Positions 11,247-22,640 of a DNA stretch of 64,000 nucleotides are shown here, in pieces. A program made the translations under genes and the position numbers. The notes below the pieces were generated by a model. The model had not been told where the DNA came from and searched no databases. It saw nothing but the letters and a program-made list of their open reading frames with translations. Numbering within the stretch: position 1 is the stretch's first letter; every line of letters begins with the position of its first letter. Origin of the DNA: Scalesia atractyloides (lineage: Eukaryota > Streptophyta > Magnoliopsida > Asterales > Asteraceae); contig CAMTDV010000030.1 of NCBI GenBank assembly GCA_947069175.1, positions 95,938,411 to 96,002,410 on the forward strand, read 5' to 3'.

Positions 11247-12733
11247 TTTATTTATATACCCTACAATTTGAAGTTTGGCATAGCAGCCTGCTATTCGTTA
11301 GTTTTTTTTATTAACTTTTTCTTATTTTAGTTTTAACTTTTAACATTTATTATTTACATTTATAACTCAGAGCTTTATAAAATCTATATAATCATTTTTA
11401 TTTGCTTATATTTACGTATGTATCGGTATAAATCCAGGTTGATTGCAGATTTTTTTGTCTTTTAGTACTTTTTTTATTTAGCCTTTACCCTTCAACATTT
11501 AGTATTGGCAGTTACAACCCTTAAACATTCTAAAAACTTTATAATTATTTTTTACGTTTTTATATTACAGTAGCAGGCTGCTGCATGGCAGCCTGCTATT
11601 GGTTAGCTTTTTTTATTAACTTTTTCTTATTTTAGTTTTAATCTTCAACAATTAGTATTTACGTTTATAACTCTGAGCTTTCTAAAATCTATATAATCAT
11701 TTTTATTTGCTTATATTTACGTATGTATCGGTATAAATCCAGGTTGATTGCGGATTTTTTTTGTCTTTTAGTACTTTTTTTATTTAGCCTTTACCCTTCA
11801 ACATTTAGTATTGGCAGTTACAACCCTTAAACATTCTAAAAACTTTATAATTATTTTTTACGTTTTTATATTTACGTACATATCAGTATAAATTCAAGTT
11901 TATTACATTAATTTGAAAATGGGTACGCTCAAATATAATATGTTTTCTTCACCTTTTTTTACACTTTCAGTTAATCTACAAAACAACAGCCTGCTACTGG
12001 TTAGCTTTTCTTTTTATTAACTTTTTCTTATTTTAGTTTTAACCTTCAACATTTAGTATTTACGTTTATAACCCTGAGCTTTCTAAAATCTATATAATCA
12101 TTTTTATTTGCTTATATTTACATATGTATCGGTATAAATCCAGGTTGATTGCGGATTTTTTTTGTCTTTTAGTACTTTTTTTATATAGTCTATACCCTTC
12201 AACATTTAGTATTGGCAGTTACAACCCTTAAACATTAAAAACTTAATAATTATTTTTTACGTTTTTATAGTTACGTATCAATATAAATTCTAGTTTATTA
12301 CATTTGTTTGAAAATAGGTACGCTCAAAATAATATGTTTTCTTCACCTTTTTTTTACATTTTCAGTTAATCTACGTTTTGGCATAAATTTAGTTTTAAAA
12401 CATGTTGGGTCAAATATTACCATGTTTTCATTAGAATTTATAAATTCCGCTTACTTTACATTTTAGTCCCACCGCAACGCGCGGTACTATGTTTACCTTA
12501 TAAAGCATTTTTTTTCTTAATTTTATGTACGTATCGGTATAAGATCAGGTTAGTGTTCGACGTAAATTTCTTTAGCAAAAAAGTAGAGACATGTAGAATA
12601 CTTTTTTTATTTACATATTCAGTTTGTCTACATTTTTACGTAACTTTTGTTAAGAAACGGTTCAAGTCTTTATTGCACAAATCCAAATTACTTTAATTTT
12701 GTACCCGCCGCATCGCGCGGGGATATTTACTAG
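11247..12733 (+). mobile_element. Helitron with triplicated body
   Basis: The 3' end is a hairpin CCCGCCGC-atc-GCGCGGGG (12704-12722) followed by CTAG ending at 12733, then T. The left limit is inferred: the flank GCTACATA at 11239-11246 and the flank TTATATACTATATATTAGG after 12733 are contiguous in a second copy of the flank at 13480-13505, which acts as an empty site. The 5' end does not show a clear TC. The body has three similar blocks beginning with CAGCCTGCTA (about 11285, 11589 and 11988). An inverted repeat TAGCAGGCTGC/GCAGCCTGCTA at 11571-11598 joins blocks 1 and 2. No helicase or capture of a host gene is seen. Confidence 0.6.
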
Positions 12734-12795
12734 TTATATACTATATATTAGGTTTAATAGTCTTTGTTTAGAGGTGGAATTGTATATATTCGCGT

Positions 12796-13456
12796 TAGGG
12801 TTGTTCATGAGCCGAGCCGTACTAGGCCAAGCTCGGGTTCGGTTTGATTATAAACCAAGCCGGCTCGACTCGGCTCGGATTTAAAACCGAGCTACAAATC
12901 TAAGCTGGGGCTCGGCTTGGTTTTAAACCGAGTTGGCTCGGTTCGGCTTGGTTTGGCTCGAATTCAAAAAGGGGAAATTAATACATAGTTCTCAAAGTTC
13001 AATAGCCTAAAATATTATTTGATAGTTTAAAAGAGCATATCCAAAATGAGTTCAACCTTATTCATTACAAGCGAAAATCAAGTTCAACAACACAAAATAA
13101 GATTCAAATTTCATCAAATTACAATATAAATTTATTAGCATGGTAATCCACCTTCAAATATGATATAGGTATACAATTACTTATAAATACATATAAATAA
13201 TAATCATTTTTTGTAATATACTATAAAGTATATAAAATAAAATACATTAAAAGTAAAATAATCCGAGCTAAGCCGAGCCGAGCTAAAAAGCGAGCCAAAC
13301 CGAGCCAATTTGGCTCGTTACGAGCCGACCCGAGCTATGCTCACTCTCTTACCGAGCCGAGCGGCTCGGCTCAGTTTCAAACCAAGCCATATCGAGCAAG
13401 CTTATTCTGAGCTAAGTCCTAGCGAGCTCCGAACCGCGAGCTTTTAGACAGTCCTA
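12796..13456. mobile_element. Non-autonomous hAT element (GAGC-rich family)
   Basis: The ends TAGGGTTGTTCATGAGC and, on the other strand, TAGGACTGTCTAAAAGC are flanked by 8-bp duplications ATTCGCGT (12788-12795) and ATTTGCGT (13457-13464), with one mismatch. An uninterrupted version of the target (ATTCGCGTAGGA) occurs at 11218-11229. Subterminal parts are dense in GAGCCGAGC/GCTCGGCTC words and the centre is AT-rich. No transposase frame. Confidence 0.82.
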
Positions 13457-13737
13457 ATTTGCGTAGGAATTGATTATGCTACATATTATATACTATATAT
13501 TAGGTTATAGATTCGTCTTATACGGTGTTTGTAACATAAAGAAATTAAGATGATATTGTAGTATGTACAAAAGAAGTATTTTATTAAATTATTTACAATG
13601 GGATTATATAGGGAGAACATTCGGTTTAAACAATATTAACAGATTGGTTTCCAAGTTACAATATTATTTAAGATTAATATGATTGCCCAAATTTATGGGA
13701 CATAATTAGAATTTAGGAAAAGGAAAAAAAAATTGAA

Positions 13738-13995
13738 AAATATTTATGAACTTATTTGACATGTATCATACAATAATAAAATTAATGGTATTTTGATTTT
13801 TGATTATTAACTTCTTTGACATATTATTAACTTCTTTGACATGTATCATACAATAATAAAATTAATGGTATTTTGATTTTTGAAGCAATCAATGTGATTT
13901 TTTTTTCCAAAACATATAAAATATACTGCTGAATTTTGATTTTTGAAGCAATCAATATGTTTTTTTTTTTCCAAAACATATAAAATATATTGCTG
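13738..13995 (+). repeat. Two overlapping local tandem duplications
   Basis: A block of about 70 bp (GACATGTATCATACAATAAT... to GGTATTTTGATTTTTG) occurs at 13758-13803 and again at 13838-13882. It is followed by a unit of about 60 bp, from TTTTGATTTTTGAAGC to CATATAAAATATA, occurring twice (13872-13927 and 13935-13990). Noncoding. Confidence 0.8.
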
Positions 13996-14119
13996 AATAT
14001 TGCCTTCATGGAAGAATCTCTCTGTACCGACTACCGATTCATTGTTCTCAAACAAACTAATAAGTACACTTTTAAGTCATGTTAATGATGTGCATTCTAA
14101 TTATTTTATTTCGTTACTT

Positions 14120-14375
14120 ATATAAAATAAAGTTGCTGGTCATTAATTATTTATATAAAATAAAGTTGCTGGTCATAAAATACAATAAAAACATTTGGTA
14201 TTAACCAAGGATGAAGAACCCCGCATGGCCATGAATCCATGATTATGGATTTATTTTCTTTATCGTCTTTTCTTAGTTTAAGTTAAGTTTTATCAAGTTC
14301 TTATTTTTCATAAGGTTCCTCTAATTTTAAGTTTTATCAAGTTCTTATTTTTCATAAGGTTCCTCTAATTTTATT
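14120..14375 (+). repeat. Short direct duplications
   Basis: TTTATATAAAATAAAGTTG with its GCTGGTCAT tail occurs twice near 14118 and 14149. A unit of about 44 bp starting AAGTTTTATCAAGTTC occurs twice near 14285 and 14329. No gene in the interval. Confidence 0.8.
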
Positions 14376-14436
14376 ATTTTAAGTTTTCAGATTTAGCTTT
14401 ATTTTTTAAAGTATTCCCATCTCATTATATTATATA

Positions 14437-15390
14437 CTAGGTTATACTCCCGTGTATACATGGGTTGAATAACAAAAATAGTTTATTTGTAAATAAGATA
14501 AGTAGACGTACATGATAGTTTTTCCACAAGCTTAGAATGTTTTACTCAATAATCATAGTAATTAATACCCAACCCACTTGTAAAGTGTTCGTCGCAGTAA
14601 TCAATTCTTTAGGAAACTTTTTAATTATTTTTATACTGTCAATGGGGAAACCAAATGATGAAATGATTTTCATTAATATATTAGAGAATCTACAACATAT
14701 TTGAATCAACAATAAAGTTTTAAGCATCCAAAATTCAACACACAAATCATAGCAAAATTTAGAAAGAAAAAAAAACCAAAGTTATTGCACTTTAATAATA
14801 TATTTTAGGCTTTAATGTATTAGTTAAAGTTAATTATTGTACAAAATAGAACGAAAAATTGCCATGTGGTAAGTTATTTTAACAACGATTAAACAAGATA
14901 GAAGTTACTTGTAGTAAAATATATTAATTGTAGTTATCAATATGATATATTTTTAGTTAATTATCCGTAAAGTATTTTAAATAAAAAATTGGAATTTAAT
15001 TAATATTATATTTAGGTAGCATGAGGAATTGCCATGTCCCATTTGTTGGAATAGTTTATTAGAGTTTAGATTAGATTAGATAGTGTTAATATTAAAATTG
15101 AGAGGATTTATAATAAATAATAATAAGGATAACTAAAATATTAAAAAAAACAAAATAAGAATAAAATTATAAGATTGAAGGAGAGATTGTCATGTGGCAT
15201 TAATTGGAGTCTTTTATTAATATTTAGATAAATATAATTTAGATAAATATAATTTGTAACATTTCTAAGCTATGTATATTGTACCTTGTGCTTGATTGGT
15301 GTTTTTAAAATTTGTGACCCTTCCTTCTTTACCAACACACAACATAGTACAGATAGAGAAAGGTAAGGTCTGAGAAGCTTGGGAGAGAGA
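14437..15390 (-). mobile_element. Helitron 3' end on the minus strand, body uncertain
   Basis: On the minus strand a near-perfect palindromic hairpin (CCCATGTATACACGGG, 14449-14464) is followed by AGTATAACCTAG and then T at 14436. This is the Helitron terminus layout. The element would extend to higher coordinates through AT-rich DNA in which I recognise no gene. The right limit is not visible, and 15390 is only where the sequence character changes. Confidence 0.45.
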
Positions 15391-16640
15391 TTGGCGACGA
15401 TGGTGGTGAATCTTCTAATGTTTTAAAAACCGGTTTTTAAATCATACCGGGTTGGACTCAGAAATGGTTCAATCGGTTACTGAACGGTTCAACCGTGTTG
15501 ACTAATTAACATTATAAATCCATAAAATATAATTTTACCTCAAAAAAATAATCCAAACTACATCATTCCATAATAAAAAAATATTTAGAAGTTAATCCAT
15601 AATCAAAAAGTTCACTATCAACATCATCCTCATCAAGTTAATCCATTGGAATGTTGAATGAATCAAGTTCAAGATCGCTTAAAAGTTGAATAGTCACATT
15701 TTAGGCTCATAAAAATTAAAAGTTTAAATTTTTAACCTTTGGCCCGGTATAAACCGGTACCGGTACACCGGTTTAAACCGGTTTAACCTAATTTGGTGGG
15801 TTTTGATATGCACCTGATGAGGAACGAGAGAGGAAACTTTGTTTTAGCACAATATCATTTTTATTGTTATATATTGTGACATCTAAAATAGTTGTCAATG
15901 GCTTCTTGGCCTACTAATACACTGTCACTAAATAACTATCCCCATTAAAATAGTGACGATTCAAATTTTACAAAGTGAGCAACATGTGAATTTTCAGAGT
16001 ACACTTTGTGTGGCATTGAAGGGAGAGGGAATATTTGCCGTTAAAAAAACTATATTAAGTTGAGAACCATGAGATGTATATTTTTATCCATGATATAATA
16101 AAATTTTAAGTAGAAAATCCTCTAGAAAGATAACTAAACTTCCCAAACTTTAAATTTGTGCAACCAAGCATTCTAAATTTCAAATTAGGGTTTTGGTGAT
16201 GGTCCATCATCAAGTTGCATTATTTGTATACCTATATATTAAACTTTCCAAAAAGAACACACCTACTTTGAGACCAGTCTAAATAGACCCAACTATAGAC
16301 GGCATTCCAAGTCAAACAACAACAAACCATAAAAGGGACAAGCTCACAAGACATAAGACAATGATTTCTTCTACCTGTCTTTCTTTATCCAATCGAATGA
16401 AAGACCGTATGTGTCTTTTCTTATTTAACTTAAAAAGTTATATGAATATAAATTGGGTGCTCATAATTTGTGCAAACCTGTTAACTTAGCAAAAACCATG
16501 GATATTCACGGTTCGGTTTTGATGAAAATCTCAATCGAACTAGTAACCATGGCTTCGGTGAATGACAAAGCAAACCGGCTGATTTTACTGTTTTGAGAGA
16601 CCGGTGATTTAGATAGATTCTTTTTCAAAACCGTTAGCTT
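15391..16640. other. Unassigned, with CCGGTT-rich repeat
   Basis: Around 15428-15495 and 15742-15790 there are clusters of AACCGGTT-type words in inverted arrangement, as in degenerate hAT-like MITEs, with AT-rich sequence between. A clean duplication was not found. 15800-16640 shows nothing recognisable. Confidence 0.3.
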
Positions 16641-16706
16641 GTCTTAAAATGATAAAGTTGGTTGATGCTTACGATAAACATACGTAAATGCATCTTCTAA
16701 AGATGA

Positions 16707-16710
<4 letters not shown>

Positions 16711-16758
<48 letters not shown>
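16711..16758 (+). repeat. (AT)n microsatellite
   Basis: An uninterrupted AT dinucleotide run of about 24 units. The tyrosine/isoleucine frames over it are artefacts. Confidence 0.97.
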
Positions 16759-16760
<2 letters not shown>

Positions 16761-16799
16761 CATACTGAAAGTGTAATGTACAATATGCTTTATCGGACA

Positions 16800-17040
16800 A
16801 GCGTACGAGATTTGAAGTTCGCACGTTGTAAACGTCATAACTTAAAATTCGCATGTTGTAAAATATAAAAAATCACATGTTGAAAGATAAAAAAAGTCGC
16901 ATGTTGAAAGATGAAAAAATAGCATGTTGTAAAAATGATAAAATAGCATGTTATAAAAAAATTCACATGATGAAAAATGTTCACATGTTGTATCTCAATC
17001 TCGTACACTACGTACCTTAACACAATTTGTACGTTAACCA
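16800..17040. repeat. Degenerate CATGTTG repeat block
   Basis: About seven imperfect copies of a unit of roughly 28 bp with core GCATGTTGTAAAA or CACATGTTGAAAG, bounded by words such as CGTACGAGAT and CTCGTACACTACGTAC. A similar vocabulary (ACGCATGTTAT, CGTACACTT) is seen in beta-galactosidase intron 12 near 63230-63440, so this is probably a dispersed element. Confidence 0.5.
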
Positions 17041-17138
17041 ACCTTTATATATATAATAAAGGTTGATCAGCCGAATCCAAATTCCAAGCCAAACTAAATT
17101 GGTAAAACGATCAAAACCAAACCATGAGTCAAACCTTT

Positions 17139-19378
17139 ACTAACAACCCGATCTTTCGGATTGTTATCCTAATCCCGTTATTTCCGTTAATTCTGTTTCA
17201 AACCCGTTTTGTACTCTGAGATTTATTATAATGGTTAAACTATTTTGAAACACATTTTAAATCGCTTCTTTATCGCATTTGAATCGCCTAATACTCGCAA
17301 CTCTCAACGCAAACTCAAATCGCAGTGGATTATGTTACTTTATGTTACTTATGTGTTATGTGTGCTTTATGTATTATGGTTAAACGCGCTATCGCAACGC
17401 TCTCGCCCACACAAATCGCTTAATTACATTTTATTAACGTAAGCTTAATACCTCGCCAAACGCTTAACATAACCATCTAATACGAATAAAACACCAAACA
17501 ATAAGCCAACGAACGAAATTTAGAACCTTTCCTAGCCAAAATGGCAAGTTCGCACGAAGTAGGCTACTACTTCGCACGAACTTGACCAAAGCTAGGAATT
17601 AGCCAAGTTCGTGCGAAGTGGTGCCCACTTCGTGCGAACTTGCCTGGCAAGCTTTCAAAACCCTCTCACCTATAAATACTCAACACCCCCACACGCACTC
17701 CTCTTGCTGCCACTTCGCACCAAAAATCTCCAACCCGTATTTCTCTGATTTTCAAGTAAGAAACAACTATTTTCAAGCAAACCACGACGATTTACACAAC
17801 GATTTTTCACGAGTTTATCACCGATTTCATCTAAAACTTCTCTTTTACGAAAATCTTCATCTTTTTCCATAAAACTTCTTATTTCCACTTAGATCTACAC
17901 TTAAACGAGTATATTGGGCTTAGCTTTGGCTTCCCAAGCTAGAAACCTTGATGATTTCGGCTCACCAAGTGTTATATCTGAGAAAAACTGTTTAAAGCAT
18001 TGATTTTCACACCCAAAACGGACTAACCGACTTGTGTTTCGTTCACTAAGTAGTGGAAATTGTCAGAAATATACTTGAAATGGATTCGAAACCACGTCTG
18101 TTTCAAGCAAAAACTCAGATCCGGAAGCACGAAGACGCAAGACAGCCAGTTCGTACGAACTGGACTGCTTCGTGCGAACTATGAGTTCGCATGAATCAGC
18201 CCAAGTCCCTGTGAACTGATTAAACTCGCTCAAAAGACCTCTCCGGCGCTAGGTTTGATCAGTAACTTGAGGCTGGAGGGATGACCACTCAATTTCCCGA
18301 AGATACGACGCGAAAACACACGATTTTGACACCAAAACAGCCCAACTTCGCACCAAAAAGGGCAACTTCGCATGAACTTGTCCCCAAGTTCGCACGAAGT
18401 GCACTTCTAGTAAACACCACACCAGGGGCAACTTCGCACGAAGTGCACCCTGGTGAGAACTTGGTGCCACTTCGCGCGAAGTACCACTCGTGCGAACTGG
18501 CCCAAGTTCGCACGAAGTTGTCTGTTAACCCTCCGCACTCCGTTTCGACCGTTTCAGCATTTCGGAAGACTGATGCACTTCTGTTCTCGCTTACAGGCTG
18601 TCCCGGCGCTCCTTTCAATCCATAGCAGATTGTGTTTACTTGCTAAGCACGAACTGTGAGTATACTTGAACCCTTTTTCGCTTAAAACACACTTTTGGGT
18701 GTTACATACGTTCTCTATATCGAAACACGCTACACACAACGCTAACTCTTTTAAAGCTAACCGCTCTCGCATGTTATACGTGAACCGCTAAATGTTTGTT
18801 TGCTATGTGTAAATAACGAGGACTTGCAGACCACCCTTAGCAACGATAGTACTATAGTTTGGACTCAGCACCCGATTGGTTCGGGGGTTGTTAAGGCTCG
18901 CATATTAACTTTACGTGCGTGTTCGCTGTTGTGAACACGTATCGCGCACACTCCACATCGCAATCGTGTTGGTTAGCTTGTATCATTGTTGTTAGCATAC
19001 TTAGATTCGCCTCTCTACATGTCACATGCTGATTATGCGTAAACGCTTTATCACTATTATTATGCTATTAAACCTGTGTACTCACAATTACTTTATGTAT
19101 TGACTTTTATTTTAACGTATGTGACAGGTTGATAATTCTACGCTGCAAATGGATTAGGGCTTTATCTTTAGAAACCCACGAATAAAATCTAGGTTGTCGG
19201 ACTTGTTTGTTTGAGAGATTATGTAATTTGTGACGACTGTTATGGAATATTTGTTTAATTGTATGGGAAATTAAACCTTTTAAATATTATCATTAGATAG
19301 TTGTTATGGATTCTCTTGAACAATCTGGTTCGTCTAGTGCCGCGCCCCGATGATTCCGCCATCGGTTGGGGTGTGACA
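17139..19378 (+). mobile_element. Solo LTR of a Ty3/gypsy-type retrotransposon
   Basis: The right end GGTTGGGGTGTGACA equals the end of the gypsy LTRs at 37348 and 51346 read on the opposite strand. The left end AACAACCCGA...GGATTGTTATC matches their other end. The 5-bp duplication CCTTT flanks it (17134-17138 and 19379-19383). No internal domain or second LTR is present, so this is a solo LTR left by recombination. The first two bases are AC instead of the expected TG. It contains palindromic AAGTTCGxxCGAA words (17530-18520), as in the related LTRs. Open frames inside are not genes. Confidence 0.85.
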
Positions 19379-19383
19379 CCTTT

Positions 19384-19874
19384 TGGATCTCAAACCGGTT
19401 GCCTTGTTTTGATTTAGACAACATGATTTGTTTCAACGGTTTATGAGCATCTGTGTAAGAGAATGCATATACAACATAGATAAATATGAAAGGGTAAAAA
19501 GTGTAGGTTTTGGAATAGTTAAAGGGGCTTTTATATAAATATGCCAAAAAGGGTTTGTAGGATGGAGAAGTCCCCACAAAGGCATGATGGTGGTGGGGTT
19601 GATATTGTGCTTTCATGTGACCATCACATCATAATTCTTATTTTCATATAATCACAATAGAAATAAAAATAAAAAAGTTGGCAACACATTGAAGTTATCA
19701 TCACACACGTAGACTAATCATTCTATCATCCAACACACCTTTAATGGATTCGGCGGTCCTTCCCTTTCTGTTTTCTTCCAAATTAAATGGAATGAGGGAA
19801 ACCATATCTCATATCTCTTTAACTTTAACAGCTAGAGGTGTGGTTGGTTGAAACCAGGAATCAAACTAGACTAA
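19384..19874. other. Unassigned intergenic
   Basis: No gene or clear element end. It continues the host sequence interrupted by the solo LTR. Confidence 0.35.
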
Positions 19875-20282
19875 GGGCTGTTTGGTAACTTCTGAATGGG
19901 TAAGTGTTGAACCAGTAAGATGTCTGAACCATTAAGTGTTGAACTAGTAAGATGTCTGAATCATTAAGAGCCAATATAATATTTAACCATTCAAAGACAA
20001 ATGTCTGACCAATTCAGATAAGATGTCTTAACTATTCAGACTCAGTATAAGGCTTAATCATTCGGACATCTACTCGCGGTCTGAACCATTAAATGCTGAA
20101 TCAGTAATAAGTCTAAACCTGAATCCTAAGTTTTCAGAGGAGAAAAGACCAGATTAATGTATGGTGTGTTAATCTCGTCTTTTTGGGATATTGGGTGGGC
20201 CTTGTGTTGGGCAAGAATCGGATACGAAATTTTTTATGCTAAGATGTTTCATATTTCGGATTTTACAATAGCCAAACGGCCC
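19875..20282. mobile_element. Possible TIR MITE (GGGCTGTTTGG family)
   Basis: The left end GGGCTGTTTGGTAAC and right end (other strand) GGGCCGTTTGGCTAT are inverted. The interior repeats the words AAGATGTCTGAA and ACCATTAAG about every 30-40 bp. The flanking duplication is not clear (CTAA versus AAAC), so family and borders are tentative. Confidence 0.4.
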
Positions 20283-21825
20283 AAACCGAACCCAATTCGA
20301 ACGTTGTTTGAATTTACACCAAATCTAAAACCAAGAACTAAACCGGATTTCAAATTTTACCTGTCCAACCACCCGAATATTGCACAACCCTACTAAGAAT
20401 TAACTTATATCAATTGGAAAAGTTATTTAATTATAATCCATGATCATCTAATAATAATTGTTACTAACTAAACTAATAATATATAATTATAATCATTAAT
20501 CTGTGATTAAGAATTTATTCCCTTGAACAATCCGAATCCAAGAATTGTTTCTGAAGATCCTACAAGCCCTATGTAACTATGAATGAAAGGTCATTTCATT
20601 TAATAAATCTCATTAGGTCTATGCCATATAAAAGAAAAGGCTGATAGTTTATAAAAAAGAGGGGGGGGGGGGGGGGGGGCAACTGGCAAGTAATATTTTA
20701 AATAAATAAAACGATAAGAAAACTTTTCCAATATAAAATATGTTTTACAAAAAAATAAATATTCAGTATAGTTTGGTTATTTAAATTCAGTAATCATTTG
20801 ATTATTTTGTGCTCACCCTAATGGATATCTTGAACATGTTTGTAAGTAGGTTGGAAGAAAAGATGGAAGAATATGCATAAAGTTGCCCAACAATATTTTT
20901 AAAAGTGGCAAAGACCTTTGTTTGTTAATGAACTAAAAAGAATAAAATGCTAGTAAATAATTATTTCATGCGGTACAAAGGAATAAATAGGAAAAATCGT
21001 TTATTTATCAAACGAATGAATATTAACCAGTTTTTATGTTAGTTTTGAAAAATAAACAAACACGGACAAACTTTGTGGTTTCTTTGTTTACCTTCATGAA
21101 CGTTTGATTTACAATTCGTTTATTGATGTTTGTTTATATGCTAAGACAAGAATTACGAAGATGAATATTAGGTCTATTAAATGAAATAAAAATAAGACGA
21201 ATAAGAATACTTTTTAAATGAACACACGAAAAAAAATTATGTTCCTTTACTTATTCATTTCGTCTCTTTGTTCTTTGATCTTTGTCAGATCGTAAATTGG
21301 TGTTCAAACTTCATTGCAACGTCGTTCTTCTTCTTGTATAACATCGTGCTTGGGTCTGGGTTGACATGTGTAACCCGTTTAATTAAACAGGCCAGTCCGT
21401 CAATATAAACAGGTCGACCTGCTAACCTTTTTGTGACCCGTTTAATCTATTTATTACATCACACCAACATATTTAATATTTTTAGATAAATGAGTTAAAT
21501 GATACGTGTTTGAGATATACGATATTAAATGTGTGCAAGTTATGGTTAATGTTTTTGTCACATATAAAAATATAGTTTTCAAGTTTCAATAAGCATCCGC
21601 AAAATGAAACTGGACCGAGTGACGTGAAATTGGATATCCGAATGTTAACTGGGCTAAGGCCTGCCAGGCCAGGCAGATGGGTTTAACACCTTTTTGTAGC
21701 CAGGGTTTTATAAGGACGACGTTTATTGCTAAAAGGTGTTTTGTTTTGGTTTTTTTTATAGATAAAAGCCCATTAGAGATTTTGTTTTTACGAAATCATA
21801 TTTTTTTTTCAACTACTTTTTGCCC
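20283..21825. other. AT-rich intergenic with homopolymer run
   Basis: The end of a degenerate TIR element is suggested at 20375-20395 (TTGCACAACCCTA). A 19-base poly-G run lies at 20661-20679. Around 21355-21450 and 21640-21700 there are ACCCGTTTAA and CCTGCCAGGCCAGGC words typical of old repeats. No exon recognised. Confidence 0.4.
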
Positions 21826-22640
21826 TGCCCGCGTTGCGGGGCACTAAGCCAAATATTTCTCTTTCATAACAAAAAATACATCGAGTCAACCAACTAAAAC
21901 AAAACACTACCATACTTTTGTTAAAAAAATCTAAAAGATGGAAAAAGTACCGCTTGACACGAATAATAGTTACATCAAGCCAATCAATTAAAACAAAACA
22001 CTACCATAGTTTTGTAAAAAAAAACACTAAAACGAATTTTCCACCGGGGCCAATCGTAATTTGACAGGAAAAAAAACAAAAACAATGATAAAACTATAAA
22101 TTTGAGCTGAGGGCAAAATCGTAATTTGGCTATGAGAAGAAAAACAAAACCAACGGCAAAACTGTAATTTAAACGGGGCAAAATCGTAAGGCAAAACTTT
22201 TATGGCCCGCCCGCATTGCGGGGCTCTAGGCCGAATATTTCTCAACCATATAAAACAAAACACTATCATAGTTTTGCTACAAAAAAAAACCTAAAACGAT
22301 GGCAAGACAATAATTTTAAGCTAGGGTAAAGTCGTAATTTGTCAGGACCAATGAGCGAGTGCTAGACAACTGTTTGACACAAATATAAATTACATGGAGA
22401 CAACCAATTAAAATAATCACAGCCATGATAATGGCAACATTGTAATTTTTAATTGGGTAAAATCATAATTTTAAATTGGAGGTAAATTCATAATTAGCAA
22501 AAGATAAGACAATGACAAGATTGTCATTTTGAGTTGTGGCAAAATCGTAATTTTTAGTAGAGGGCAAATTCGTAATTTTTTAACAGGGGGTGAAATTGTA
22601 ATTTTGAACTAGGATAAAAACGTATTTTTTCTAGACCAAT
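21826..22640. repeat. Duplicated Helitron-like blocks with GCAAAATCGTAATTT words
   Basis: Two units about 380 bp apart each begin with a GC hairpin (CCCGCgttGCGGG at 21828-21840 and CCCGCattGCGGG at 22210-22222) and an AARCCRAATATTTCTC-like word. They run into many copies of GGCAAAATCGTAATTT. The hairpins resemble Helitron termini, but CTAG is not in the expected place. Confidence 0.5.

Noticed and set aside
17618..18772. Several open frames of 60-115 codons on both strands
   Set aside because: They lie within the solo LTR and are produced by its palindromic AAGTTCG words. No domain or codon pattern.
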